From contig CAIXKE010000023.1 of the NCBI GenBank assembly GCA_903919975.1, forward strand, positions 62,001-126,000: 64,000 nucleotides of DNA, in the 5' to 3' direction. The position numbers and the translations under genes are program-made. Origin of the DNA: Akkermansiaceae bacterium (lineage in GTDB: Bacteria; Verrucomicrobiota; Verrucomicrobiia; Verrucomicrobiales; Akkermansiaceae). Under the pieces are notes generated by a model. The model worked only from the letters and a program-made list of their open reading frames with translations, was not told the DNA's origin and made no database searches. Positions 38,549 to 47,286 of this stretch are shown here, piece by piece. Every line of letters starts with the position of its first letter. Position 1 is the first letter of the stretch.

Positions 38549-39658
38549 GTGACCAATCGCCTTTCACTCGCGATTTTCGCCATCCAAGGATTGGCGCTGG
38601 TTTTCGCGACGGCGAAAACGCACACCAAACCCCACGTCGCACTCGTCATCGGCAACGCGAAATATGAAACCGCTGTCGGTCCATTGCGCAACGCGGTCAA
38701 CGATGCCAAGGCGGTTTCGAAGGCCCTGCGCGGTCTGGGATTTCCCGTCACCGAGGAGCACAACGTCTCGCGCGACGACCTGATGGAATCCGTCGCTGGA
38801 TTCCGTTCAAAAATCAAAGGCACGGAAGTCGCCTTGTTTTATTATGCCAGCCACGGCGTCTCCGTCGCAGGCTCAAACTATCTCATCCCCATCAAGTCCG
38901 GCTATCAGCCCGATCAAGCCGATGAAGTGACGCTGCGGATGCTCGCGGAAACGAAACTTTTCAATGCGGAGCAAGTCGTGGCCGAGATGAGCACCGGCGG
39001 CGGAGCCTGCAATCTGGTGATTCTCGATGCCTGCCGGAACACGCCCGTGGCGCGCAACCCGCGCCACGGGAATGCCGCTAATCCCGGATGCCTAACAGAA
39101 ATAAAACCGCCCGCCGGATCGCTCATCGCCTTTGCCACCGATGCCGGCCGCGCCGCGCAAGATGGCGAGGGCGCCAACGGCCTTTACACGGGAGAACTGC
39201 TCAAATACTTGCAAAATCCCGGACTGACCATCGAGCAGGTTTTCAAACGCACCCGCGCTGGAGTCATGGACCGTTCCAATGGCGGGCAGATTCCCGCCGA
39301 GTATTCGCGCCTGATCGGCGATGATATCTATTTAGCAGGCCCCGCAGCGCCCGCACCACCACCACCGAAACCTACCGCGCCCAAAGCCGAGCCCGTGAAT
39401 ATCCCAACGCCCCGCGCCATCAACCAACTGGCCGCCGCCGGTCGCGCCACGGAATGCATCGAAGCGCTGCAATGTTACAACATTGCCGTCGAACTCGCAC
39501 CCGAAGATTTCTACCCCCTTTTCAATCGTGGCCGCGTCCATCTCGCCCTCGGCCACAAGGATGAGGCGAAAGCCGACTTCACCACCGCCACCAACCCGAA
39601 GTTCAAGCAACCCACGGCACGCAAACTCTCCCAGAAGGCGCTGGCCGAGATCCCATGA
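38549..39658 (+). CDS. Secreted caspase-like (C14) protein with C-terminal TPR
   Basis: 369 residues from GTG 38549; no ATG exists in frame before the domain. Residues 1-22 are a signal-peptide-like hydrophobic stretch (RLSLAIFAIQGLALVFATA). The caspase-like domain spans about 28-260: KPHVALVIGNAKYETAVGPL, NDAKAVSKALRGLGF, the catalytic His102 in FYYASHGVS, Cys162 in ILDACRNTP, and RAAQDGEGANGLYTGELLKY. A Pro-rich linker (APAPPPPKPTAPK) leads to a single TPR-like pair (ALQCYNIAVELAPEDFYPLF, HLALGHKDEAKADF). Both catalytic residues are present, so a cysteine protease of metacaspase/EcoCaspase type is likely; its target is unknown. No partner gene is obvious. Confidence 0.82.
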   Translation: MTNRLSLAIFAIQGLALVFATAKTHTKPHVALVIGNAKYETAVGPLRNAVNDAKAVSKALRGLGFPVTEEHNVSRDDLMESVAGFRSKIKGTEVALFYYASHGVSVAGSNYLIPIKSGYQPDQADEVTLRMLAETKLFNAEQVVAEMSTGGGACNLVILDACRNTPVARNPRHGNAANPGCLTEIKPPAGSLIAFATDAGRAAQDGEGANGLYTGELLKYLQNPGLTIEQVFKRTRAGVMDRSNGGQIPAEYSRLIGDDIYLAGPAAPAPPPPKPTAPKAEPVNIPTPRAINQLAAAGRATECIEALQCYNIAVELAPEDFYPLFNRGRVHLALGHKDEAKADFTTATNPKFKQPTARKLSQKALAEIP

Positions 39659-39751
39659 TGATTCGCGCCTCCAATCCATCGCCACCCTATATTCTTCATT
39701 GAAATTCCAGCCCCTGCTTCAGCGTATCGCTTAACCGTTCCCAACCATCCA

Positions 39752-40408
39752 ATGTTCACCTCTATGATCACACCACGCCTGCTTCTCACCGCCATTTTCT
39801 GCCTCAGTTTCACCCCTGCCATCGCTGCGGAGAAAGACGCTCTCAATCCGCTCTTCGACGGCAAAACGCTCACCGGTTGGAAAAACCCTTATGAGTGGGG
39901 CACCGCCGAAGTCGTCGGGGGCGAAATCCATCTGAAGGCCGACAAAAAATTCTTTCTCGTGACGGAAAAAACCTACGGCAATTTCGTTTTTGAAGGAGAG
40001 GTGCTTCTCCCCAAAGGCAAGGCCAACAGCGGCTTCATGTTCCGCGCCCATGTCGAACCTAACAAAGTATTTGGCTATCAAGCCGAGGTCGATGGCGATC
40101 CAGCCCGTGGATGGTCCGGCGGGCTCTACGATGAAAACCGCCGGCAGTGGTGCGCCAGCCCGATCAAGGGCGACACCGCCAGCGAGGCAGCATTCAAAAA
40201 GCGCGCCGGCAATGCCTTCAAACGCGATGACTGGAACACCTACCGCATCACCTGCAAGGGCAACAAAATCAAAATCGAAGTCAACGGTGTGATTACCACT
40301 GAAATCGAAGACAACACGGACGCCAGCGGAGCCATCGGCATCCAACACCACGGCGAAAAGGGAGCGGTCTATAAATTCCGCAACCTGCGCATCCAAGAAC
40401 TCGATTGA
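39752..40408 (+). CDS. DUF1080 (3-keto-disaccharide hydrolase-like) secreted protein
   Basis: 218 residues with a signal peptide (PRLLLTAIFCLSFTPAIAAE); start ATG 39752, with ATG 39764 as alternative. The domain opens with the signature LNPLFDGKTLTGWKNP and has a concanavalin-like fold (NFVFEGEVLLPKGKANSGFM, EVDGDPARGWSGGLYDENR, DWNTYRITCKGNKIKIEVNG, GAIGIQHHG). DUF1080 proteins are greatly expanded in Planctomycetes and Verrucomicrobia; characterised members cleave 3-keto-glycosides, and others may only bind sugar. The gene stands 93 bases after the caspase-like gene and 25 bases before the CLC gene. Confidence 0.85.
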   Translation: MFTSMITPRLLLTAIFCLSFTPAIAAEKDALNPLFDGKTLTGWKNPYEWGTAEVVGGEIHLKADKKFFLVTEKTYGNFVFEGEVLLPKGKANSGFMFRAHVEPNKVFGYQAEVDGDPARGWSGGLYDENRRQWCASPIKGDTASEAAFKKRAGNAFKRDDWNTYRITCKGNKIKIEVNGVITTEIEDNTDASGAIGIQHHGEKGAVYKFRNLRIQELD

Positions 40409-40433
40409 GGCTACGGCAGATTCCCTCCATCCG

Positions 40434-41693
40434 ATGATTTCCCGCCCGTTCCAACTCCTTGCCGCTGCAAAATGGCTGGCGGTGCTCATCCCGATGGCGG
40501 TGGCGATCGGTTCGGCATCGGCCTTTTTCCTGTGGAGTCTGGATGCCCTCACGCGCGTGCGGTTTTCAAACCCGTGGCTGTTGTGGTTGCTGCCACTCGG
40601 CGGGCTGGCGGTGGGCTGGCTTTACCATCACCATGGAAAATCCTCGGCGGCGGGAAACAACCTGCTCATCGATGAAATCCACCAACCGGGTGCGGGCGTG
40701 CCGCTGCGCATGGCTCCGTTGGTATTGATCGGCACGCTCGTGACTCACTTGTTCGGAGGATCGGCCGGTCGTGAAGGAACCGCCTTGCAGATGGGCGGCA
40801 GCATCGCCGGCGCCTTCGCCCGGTTTCTCAAACTCGATGCCGGGAGCGTCCGCCTATTGCTCATGGCGGGGGTGGCCGCCGGTTTCGGCTCTATTTTCGG
40901 CACGCCCATCGCCGGAGCGGTGTTTGCTCTGGAAGTGTTAGTGATTGGCCGGATGCAATACGATGCGCTGATTCCATGTTTCATCGCATCACTGGTAGCG
41001 GACTGGACATGCGCCGCATGGGGAATCGGCCACACGCAATACCACGTGGCGGTGGCCACTGCCGCCCATCTCGATCTTTGGTTGTTTGGAAAAGTGGTGA
41101 TCGCGGCGATCGCCTTCGGCTTGGCGGGAAGATGTTTCGCGCTGAGTTCGCACCAACTCACGGAACTCTTCAAGCGCTTCATCCCACGCCCCGAGCTTCG
41201 CCCTGCGATGGGCGGAGTGTTGGTGATCGGCATGTTTTTTCTAGCAGGAACCCCCGATTATCTCGGCCTTGGCGTGCTCGGCAACCGACCGGATGCGATC
41301 ACCCTGCCCGCAATATTCGGCAACATGGACATCCCGGCAAGCGCGTGGATCTGGAAACTCGTTTTCACGGTAGTGACGCTGTCCGCCGGCTTCAAAGGCG
41401 GCGAGGTGACTCCGTTGTTTTTCATCGGCGCGGCGTTGGGAAACACCCTCGCGATCTCCCTTGGCGCACCTGTCGATCTATTTGCCGCGCTGGGATTCGT
41501 CGCGATTTTCGCTGGAGCGACGAACACCCCGCTGGCCTCGACTTTGTTAGGCATGGAGCTTTTCGGCGCGGGCAACGGTCTTTATCTAGCAACTGCCTGC
41601 ATCATCGCCTACCGCTTCAGCGGCCACACCGGCATCTATTCCGCCCAGCGCCTCGCCGAGCCGAAATTCCGGGCCCTGAAACACGATCGGTGA
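40434..41693 (+). CDS. CLC-family antiporter, probably the fluoride (CLC-F) type
   Basis: 419 residues with about ten membrane helices. The CLC gating-glutamate motif is present as GGSAGREGTALQMGG, with Thr where chloride-type members have Pro (GREGP). The chloride-coordinating GSGIP motif is absent; its place has AGNNLLIDEIHQPGAG. IFGTPIAGAVFALEVLVIG and FKGGEVTPLFFIGAALGNTL are family-typical. These two differences match what I recall of the CLC-F clade, fluoride/proton antiporters that protect against fluoride. The fluoride assignment is an inference. No fluoride riboswitch is visible in the 25-base leader. Confidence 0.72.
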   Translation: MISRPFQLLAAAKWLAVLIPMAVAIGSASAFFLWSLDALTRVRFSNPWLLWLLPLGGLAVGWLYHHHGKSSAAGNNLLIDEIHQPGAGVPLRMAPLVLIGTLVTHLFGGSAGREGTALQMGGSIAGAFARFLKLDAGSVRLLLMAGVAAGFGSIFGTPIAGAVFALEVLVIGRMQYDALIPCFIASLVADWTCAAWGIGHTQYHVAVATAAHLDLWLFGKVVIAAIAFGLAGRCFALSSHQLTELFKRFIPRPELRPAMGGVLVIGMFFLAGTPDYLGLGVLGNRPDAITLPAIFGNMDIPASAWIWKLVFTVVTLSAGFKGGEVTPLFFIGAALGNTLAISLGAPVDLFAALGFVAIFAGATNTPLASTLLGMELFGAGNGLYLATACIIAYRFSGHTGIYSAQRLAEPKFRALKHDR

Positions 41694-41739
41694 ACCCATT
41701 TCCCACAAAGAAAGTCACGCAAGCGGCACGACGAACTGA

Positions 41740-41761
41740 AGCGCGGAATGAATTCCGCGCT
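41740..41761. terminator. Palindrome between converging genes
   Basis: AGCGCGGAAT-GA-ATTCCGCGCT: a perfect 10-bp inverted repeat lying between the ends of the CLC and Sel1-repeat genes. No T-run follows on either strand, so it may be a REP-like element that also helps end both transcripts. Confidence 0.5.
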
Positions 41762-41806
41762 CCAATTGAAGAGTCACCTCGCTGATAAGTTCCGGCGCGG
41801 AAACGA

Positions 41807-43396
41807 TTATTTGCCTGGCTTCACCTTTTTTGGCCCAGGTGCGGCGGGTGGTGCAGTAGGCGTGGGGGCTGGAGCGACGTCCTTTTTCTCGGGGGCTTTA
41901 CCGGACTTTATGGTCTCCAGTTCTTTGAGGGCCGCCACGCGTTGTTTTTCATCGAGTTTTGTAGCGATCTCGGTGACGAGGGCATCGGCTTCCTTTTGGC
42001 CACGTTCGACGGCGAGGGTCGCGAGGGCCCAGGCCTTGACGGAATCCGACTTGGTGCCGACGCCTTGGTAAACCAAGCGGGCGAGGGCCAGAGTGGCGGG
42101 ACCGTGGCCTTGGTTCGCCGCGAGGGCGTAGAGTTGTCCGGCATTTTCGATATTCCGGGGCAAGCCGGTAATACCGCGCTCATAAACGGTGGCGAGATTG
42201 TTCTGAGCTTGGGCGCTTCCACCTTGGGCGGCGCGAGTCAGCCAAGCGATGCCAGCCGAGGTATCGGCGACGCCCAGTTTTCCGGAGAGATAAAGCAACC
42301 CGATTTCATTCTGAGCTTCGGGCAGGTTGCCATTAGCGGCGGCAAGCAAATAACCATAGCCACCGAGGAGATTTGCGACTTCCGGTTTTTCCGTAGCGAG
42401 CAATTGCGCGGCGATGCGGAAATTGGCGATCGGATTTCCAGCTTCGGCGGCTTTGCGCAGCAGCACTAAACCGCGATCAACATCTTTTTCGACGCTTTTC
42501 CCTTCAATGTAGAAATCCGCCGTCCGTAGCATGCAATCGATTTGGCCAGCATCCTCGCCGCGTTCGTATTCCGCAAGGGCGGCTTTGAGGTCTTTTTTGA
42601 CGTTTTCCTCGTAATCACCGAGGGCGAGATAGGCCGAGTATTCCTTGGCCTCGATGGCCTTTTTGAGCCACTCGCGGCCTTTCTTTTCATCACGGTTTTT
42701 TTCGTCACCACTGAGCAGGCGGGAACCAAGGGCGGCCATCGCACCGGCATTACCAAGCGTTGCGGCCTTGGTGTAATTGACGAGCGACTGCTTCAGATCC
42801 TTCAGCTCGGGAAATCCGAATTGGCCTTCGTAGAAACGGGCGAGAAGCAGCACCGAGAGGATGTCGCCATCGGTAGCGGCGCGATCCCACCAGAAAACCG
42901 CTTTGTCCGGGTCCGGCGCGGGAGTGAGGAGGCCGCGCAGGTAAGCTTCCCCTAGAATGCGGCCGGCCACGGCGGGATCGTCTTTGGCGGCGTTTTCAAG
43001 CGCTTGGCGCGCCTGATCGCGTTCCTCTTCCTTGTCGGAAGCAAGCAGGATGAAGGACATGCGATAAATAGCATCCTTGTGTTTACCGACAGCGGCCTTG
43101 CGATAGTATTCTAGAGCCTTTTCCTTCGAAGCCTCCGCGCCTTGGCCGGACTCGTGGGCGAATCCCAGCAGGTAAAGCGCTTCGGCATTGCCTTGTTCTG
43201 CCAGTGGAGTGGCGAGCTCGACGCCCTTGGCGTGTCGGCCTTCTTTATAAGTGTCCATCGCGGCTTTCGCGGGGCCTTCCGCCGTGGTGGGCATAGAAAC
43301 GGAGTTATCCGTAGGCAGCGAAACTGCAGCTTGTAGGGGGGCGCTGAATGCGGTGAACAACAACAAGGTGGAAATCAGGCGGGGATACATGCGCAT
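41807..43396 (-). CDS. Exported Sel1-repeat protein
   Basis: 529 residues. Signal peptide MRMYPRLISTLLLFTAFSAP with cleavage near LQAA. The rest consists of about ten Sel1-like helical repeats of 34-38 residues; examples are GNAEALYLLGFAHESGQGAE, GNAGAMAALGSRLLSGDEKN and GHGPATLALARLVYQGVGTK. The C-terminus is Pro/Ala/Lys rich (VAPAPTPTAPPAAPGPKKVK). Sel1 repeats mediate protein contacts, often in envelope or signalling complexes. No partner is evident; the CAAX-protease-related gene starts its own transcript 70 bases upstream on the same strand. Confidence 0.85.
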   Translation of the reverse strand: MRMYPRLISTLLLFTAFSAPLQAAVSLPTDNSVSMPTTAEGPAKAAMDTYKEGRHAKGVELATPLAEQGNAEALYLLGFAHESGQGAEASKEKALEYYRKAAVGKHKDAIYRMSFILLASDKEEERDQARQALENAAKDDPAVAGRILGEAYLRGLLTPAPDPDKAVFWWDRAATDGDILSVLLLARFYEGQFGFPELKDLKQSLVNYTKAATLGNAGAMAALGSRLLSGDEKNRDEKKGREWLKKAIEAKEYSAYLALGDYEENVKKDLKAALAEYERGEDAGQIDCMLRTADFYIEGKSVEKDVDRGLVLLRKAAEAGNPIANFRIAAQLLATEKPEVANLLGGYGYLLAAANGNLPEAQNEIGLLYLSGKLGVADTSAGIAWLTRAAQGGSAQAQNNLATVYERGITGLPRNIENAGQLYALAANQGHGPATLALARLVYQGVGTKSDSVKAWALATLAVERGQKEADALVTEIATKLDEKQRVAALKELETIKSGKAPEKKDVAPAPTPTAPPAAPGPKKVKPGK

Positions 43397-43465
43397 AATT
43401 AGGAGGCATTTTCGGACAATAGCAAGCGAGATTCACGCCCTGCTAGGCCGATGGACACCATCGAT

Positions 43466-44233
43466 TCACCAGAGGCCGTATTTCCCATATGCCATGATGT
43501 AGAGGCCCATGAGTAAATTCGCCGTGGCGTGCATGATGACGCAGGCCCCAAGGCTTTTGCTCCAGACACACAGCAGATACGTGAGGCTGCCGTATGCCCA
43601 TGCCCCGGCGTAATCGATGGGCGCGTGCGCCAGCATGAACATTCCGGTGACGATGAGGTAAGACTTCCAGCGTGCCCGGCCGAAGGGCTGTTTCCAGTAG
43701 TCCCCTTCCCAATCGCAAACAAACCGCATGAGAAAACCGCGCCAGAAGATTTCCTCGACGAGCGCCACAACCACCACCGCCCTCAGGAACCGCAACACCA
43801 CCACCAACCAACAGGCGGCTGGATTCTCGAAAATCGATGGATCAAAGCCCTCGCCACGGGCATCCACCCCCAAAAGATGAAGCAGACCGCTGGTTTTCCC
43901 GGTGAGATTCCAGAAATCGTAAAGCACCGTGGGCAAGAGCCAGAAACCAATCCCGATCGCGCCGAAAACCAAGCCCGCCATCGATCCTTTCCATGACCAG
44001 CGGAAATCATAGTTCCTCCAATAATAGATCAGCACGCCCAAGGTCACCAGCGTCTGGATCGGATAGATGAAATGCGCCGGATCCTGCCGCCACCATGGAG
44101 CTTCAGGATGTTTCCACTCGATCTTCACCGCTACGAGCATCAGCACGAACATGAAGCCCATGAACACTGCGAACGGCGTCACATGCGCCCGTGTGAGACG
44201 CGCAGGATTCTGGGCTGCCGAATTCTCGCTCAT
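43466..44233 (-). CDS. CAAX-protease-related (CPBP) membrane protein, PEP-CTERM-associated type
   Basis: 255 residues, about six to seven membrane helices. The ABI/CPBP motifs are intact: LVEEIFWRGFLMRF (Glu160, Glu161, Arg165), GMFMLAHAPIDYAGAW with a His ligand, and GACVIMHATANLLMGLYI with the second His and Asn. The length, ending YGKYGLW and this last block look like the CAAX-protease-related family found next to or fused with exosortases (TIGR03008, from memory). Enzymes of the superfamily are intramembrane glutamic proteases. The link to PEP-CTERM protein handling is supported only by the sorting-signal protein at 3931 in the same window. It starts 5 bases after the aminotransferase stop. 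Confidence 0.7.
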   Translation of the reverse strand: MSENSAAQNPARLTRAHVTPFAVFMGFMFVLMLVAVKIEWKHPEAPWWRQDPAHFIYPIQTLVTLGVLIYYWRNYDFRWSWKGSMAGLVFGAIGIGFWLLPTVLYDFWNLTGKTSGLLHLLGVDARGEGFDPSIFENPAACWLVVVLRFLRAVVVVALVEEIFWRGFLMRFVCDWEGDYWKQPFGRARWKSYLIVTGMFMLAHAPIDYAGAWAYGSLTYLLCVWSKSLGACVIMHATANLLMGLYIMAYGKYGLW

Positions 44234-44238
44234 GGCCG

Positions 44239-45405
44239 TTAGAGCCTACCCACGAAGCGCTCGATTCTATCGGTGGCAGTTCGGATGTCCTCGAAGGCCG
44301 TGGCATAACAGCAACGAAGGAAACCCTCGCCGGATGGGCCGAACGCACCGCCGGGAACGCAGGCGACGTTTTCCTGCTCGAGCAATTTCATGGCGAAGTC
44401 CTTGCTCGAAAGCCCGGTGCTCCGGATGTCCGGAAAGACATAAAACGCGCCGCCGGGAGAGTGGCAATCGAGGCCGATTTCATTGAGTCGACGGACGAGA
44501 AAATCACGGCGTTGATGATAAGCGGCGCGCATTTCCAACATCGCGGGCGTGCCATTTTCCAACGCCTCAATGGCCGCGTTCTGGCTCATGATCGGCGCGC
44601 AGAGCATGGCGTATTGGTGGATTTTCATCATCGCCTCGATGATCGGCTGTGGCGCGCAAGCATAGCCAAGCCGGAAACCGGTCATCGCGAAGGCCTTGGA
44701 AAACCCGTGCAGCAGAATCGTCCGCTCACGCATACCCGGCAGCGACGCGATGGAAACATGCGGCTCATCGTCGTAGCGGAGCTCGCTGTAGATTTCATCG
44801 GTCATGACGATCAAATCATGCTCGATGGCGAGTTTGGCGATGCCTTCGAGGTCTTCGCGCGACGCGCAGGCCCCGGTTGGATTGGTTGGGAAATTGAGCA
44901 TCAGCACCCGGGATTTCGGCGTGATCACCTTGGCCAGCGCCTCGGGCTTCAGCGAAAACCCGTCCTCCTTGGTGGTGACCACCGACACCGCGACCCCATG
45001 CGCAAGCACGATACTCGGGCTGTAGGAAACGTAGCAGGGCTCGTGATAAATCACCTCGTCACCGGGATTGATCAGCGCGCGCAGGGCAATATCGATGGCC
45101 TCGGAAACGCCCACAGTGACAAGGATTTCACCCGCCGGATCGTAGGAAACCCCGAAGAATCCGTCCACGTAGCGGGCGATCGATTTGCGCAGCGAGAGCA
45201 GGCCGAGGTTCGAGGTATAGGTCGTCTGGCCTTTTTCGAGCGAATAAATGGCGGCCTCGCGGATGTGCCATGGCGTGACAAAGTCCGGCTCGCCCACGCC
45301 CAACGAGATCACATCGTCGCGGCCTTGCACGAGTTCGAAGAAGTCGCGGATGCCCGAGCGCGGGATCGAGGCGACATTGCGGGCGATTTTCGCTGAATAG
45401 TCCAT
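44239..45405 (-). CDS. Class I/II PLP-dependent aminotransferase
   Basis: 388 residues. Fold type I: SLGVGEPDFVTPWHIREAAI, YTSNLGLLSLRKSIARYVDG, VTVGVSEAIDIALRALINPG, NFPTNPTGACASREDLEGIA, the PLP Lys in LHGFSKAFAMTGFRLGYACA, and a C-terminal GGAFYVFPDIRSTGLSSKDF with GEGFLRCCYA. It resembles the AspC/PatA branch that uses aspartate, aromatic or LL-diaminopimelate-type amino acids; the substrate cannot be fixed from the sequence. It is the first gene of a two-gene group with the CPBP protease. Confidence 0.85.
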   Translation of the reverse strand: MDYSAKIARNVASIPRSGIRDFFELVQGRDDVISLGVGEPDFVTPWHIREAAIYSLEKGQTTYTSNLGLLSLRKSIARYVDGFFGVSYDPAGEILVTVGVSEAIDIALRALINPGDEVIYHEPCYVSYSPSIVLAHGVAVSVVTTKEDGFSLKPEALAKVITPKSRVLMLNFPTNPTGACASREDLEGIAKLAIEHDLIVMTDEIYSELRYDDEPHVSIASLPGMRERTILLHGFSKAFAMTGFRLGYACAPQPIIEAMMKIHQYAMLCAPIMSQNAAIEALENGTPAMLEMRAAYHQRRDFLVRRLNEIGLDCHSPGGAFYVFPDIRSTGLSSKDFAMKLLEQENVACVPGGAFGPSGEGFLRCCYATAFEDIRTATDRIERFVGRL

Positions 45406-45879
45406 GGAGAATCCGCCGACGGCGGAAGCGGAATCTCACCCGGCCAAGCCTCCCGCGTCAATCCCGGGACTGGTTTTTGTTTGCCCCGAGTCCTTGCCCC
45501 CACTCAACGACCGCACAAAAGCACCAAACACCCGCCCCTCAAACGTAGTCCAGGACTTCAGTCCGCCCACGAAGCGAAAAGCTAAAGACCCGCCTCCGTC
45601 CCGCCCGTGACACAACCCCGCTCTATCTACTCAACCGCCTCCAGACCAGAATAAAGTCCTCAACTACATTTCAAAAGGCCCTTAATTCATGAGATTCACC
45701 CACTCGCCAATGTGGCTAAGACGCATTTCTGCAAGAGGAAGAGAGCTTCGCGCTGATCATTCGCATCGGCGCTCATAGAGCGCCGCTAAAAGCGATTTCT
45801 TTCACCAGAATCACCAGAGCCCGCCCATGCAGTCGCGAGTTCTTGTCTTGCGTTTTGTCGTCTTGTGTCTCAGCAGGGG
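45406..45879. other. Gene-free spacer with a dispersed repeat
   Basis: No frame here has coding character. The only recognisable element is the second copy of the 21-bp repeat at 45545-45565 (identical to 4750-4770). The bases just before the FHA-MoxR stop (45830-45875) are rich in TCTTGT/GTCTTG words also seen at 775-795 and 2505-2520, which suggests another short dispersed repeat. Confidence 0.6.
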
Positions 45880-47286
45880 TCACCCCGCCTGCTGATAATC
45901 CTTTTCCCCAGGTTCCTGGACGTCCTTAAGCACCTTCGCGATGATTTCATCGACATCGACGCCCTCGGAGTCGGCGGCGAAATTGGTAAACATCCGGTGG
46001 CGCAGGACTGGCAGCGCGGCGAGCCGCACGTCATTGCAATTCACTACCAAACTGCCACGCATCACCGCACCGGCCTTGGCGGCGAGCAGGAGGTATTGGG
46101 TGGCGCGCGGACCGGCGCCGCAGTGGATCCACTTCTTCACCGCCTCCGGAGCACGCGGATCTCCGGGGCGTGTGGCGCGGGCGAGACGAGTGGCGTATTT
46201 CACGACATGCTTTGAAACTGGCAAGCGACGCACCAGTTTTTGGAGTTGCAGGATCTCCTCGCCACTCATGCGTTTTGATAGACTGATGCTGCGGTCGGAG
46301 GTCGTGCTTTCCGCAATTTCCTCTTCCTCCGCCTCGCTCGGATAGTCCACCCGCAGGCTGAACATGAAACGGTCGAGCTGCGCCTCGGGGAGCGGATAGG
46401 TTCCTTCCTGCTCAAGCGGATTCTGCGTGGCTAAGACAAAAAACGGCGGGGCCAGCGAATAAGTCTCGCCCGCGGCAGTAACGTGGGCTTCCTGCATCGC
46501 CTCCAACAGCGCGGCCTGTGTCTTAGGCGGCGTCCGGTTGATTTCGTCAGCTAACAGAATATTGGTAAACACCGGACCACGGATGAAACGGTAGCTCTTG
46601 CGGCCCGTCGCCTCATCCACTTCAAGCACATCGGTGCCCGTGATGTCGGTGGGCATCAGGTCGGGCGTGAACTGGATGCGTCGGAATCGCAGGTCGAGCA
46701 CTTCCGCCAGAGTGCGGATCATCAGCGTTTTCGCCAGGCCGGGCAAACCGATCATCAACACATGCCCCCGCGAAACCAAGGCCAGCATCAGGCTGTGAAT
46801 GATTTCATGCTGCCCGACAATCGCCTTACCGATCTCCGCGACCACGCCTTCAAGTTTTGGAATCAGCACACGCAGTTCCGCGGCGGTTTCCTCCGCGGCC
46901 TCCGGCGAGTCTTCCCGGCTATCGAGATTCACGGTGGGTTCTCCGGATTTAATCACCGACTTCTCCTCGACAGCGGCACCCTCCCCGGCATCTTCAAACA
47001 CAAACACATCACCCGCGATCTTGATCACATCGCCCAGCTTCAGTGCGCGCGGCCACTCGATCCGCTCGCGGTTGACATAAGTTCCGTTCATGCTGCCCAG
47101 ATCGCGCACGGACCAGACACCATCATCTTCTATCAGCTCCGCATGGTGCCGCGAGGCGCCCGTTTCAGGAGTAAGAGAAATCCGGTTGTCATCGGCGCGA
47201 CCGATTGTGACAGGCGACGATTTCAGCGGAATGCGACTGCCTTTCGCTTTGCCGACGGTGGCTTTCAAACATTTGGGTGTGCTCAT
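45880..47286 (-). CDS. FHA domain-MoxR AAA+ ATPase fusion
   Basis: 468 residues. Residues 20-100 are an FHA phosphothreonine-binding domain with the expected contacts: Gly29-Arg30 (VTIGR), Ser45-Arg46-His47 (GASRHHAEL) and Asn67-Gly68 (GSMNGTYVN). After an acidic linker (about 100-135) comes a MoxR ATPase: VGQHEIIHSLMLALVSRGHV, Walker A GLPGLAKT (180-187), Walker B ILLADEINRTPPKTQAALLE, sensor 1 VLATQNPLEQEGTYPLPEAQ and the lid with GAGPRATQYLLLAAKA. MoxR ATPases work with VWA proteins as chaperones, often maturing envelope or metal enzymes. It is the last gene of the operon, overlapping its predecessor by four bases. MoxR is usually first in such clusters and usually has no FHA domain. Confidence 0.9.
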   Translation of the reverse strand: MSTPKCLKATVGKAKGSRIPLKSSPVTIGRADDNRISLTPETGASRHHAELIEDDGVWSVRDLGSMNGTYVNRERIEWPRALKLGDVIKIAGDVFVFEDAGEGAAVEEKSVIKSGEPTVNLDSREDSPEAAEETAAELRVLIPKLEGVVAEIGKAIVGQHEIIHSLMLALVSRGHVLMIGLPGLAKTLMIRTLAEVLDLRFRRIQFTPDLMPTDITGTDVLEVDEATGRKSYRFIRGPVFTNILLADEINRTPPKTQAALLEAMQEAHVTAAGETYSLAPPFFVLATQNPLEQEGTYPLPEAQLDRFMFSLRVDYPSEAEEEEIAESTTSDRSISLSKRMSGEEILQLQKLVRRLPVSKHVVKYATRLARATRPGDPRAPEAVKKWIHCGAGPRATQYLLLAAKAGAVMRGSLVVNCNDVRLAALPVLRHRMFTNFAADSEGVDVDEIIAKVLKDVQEPGEKDYQQAG

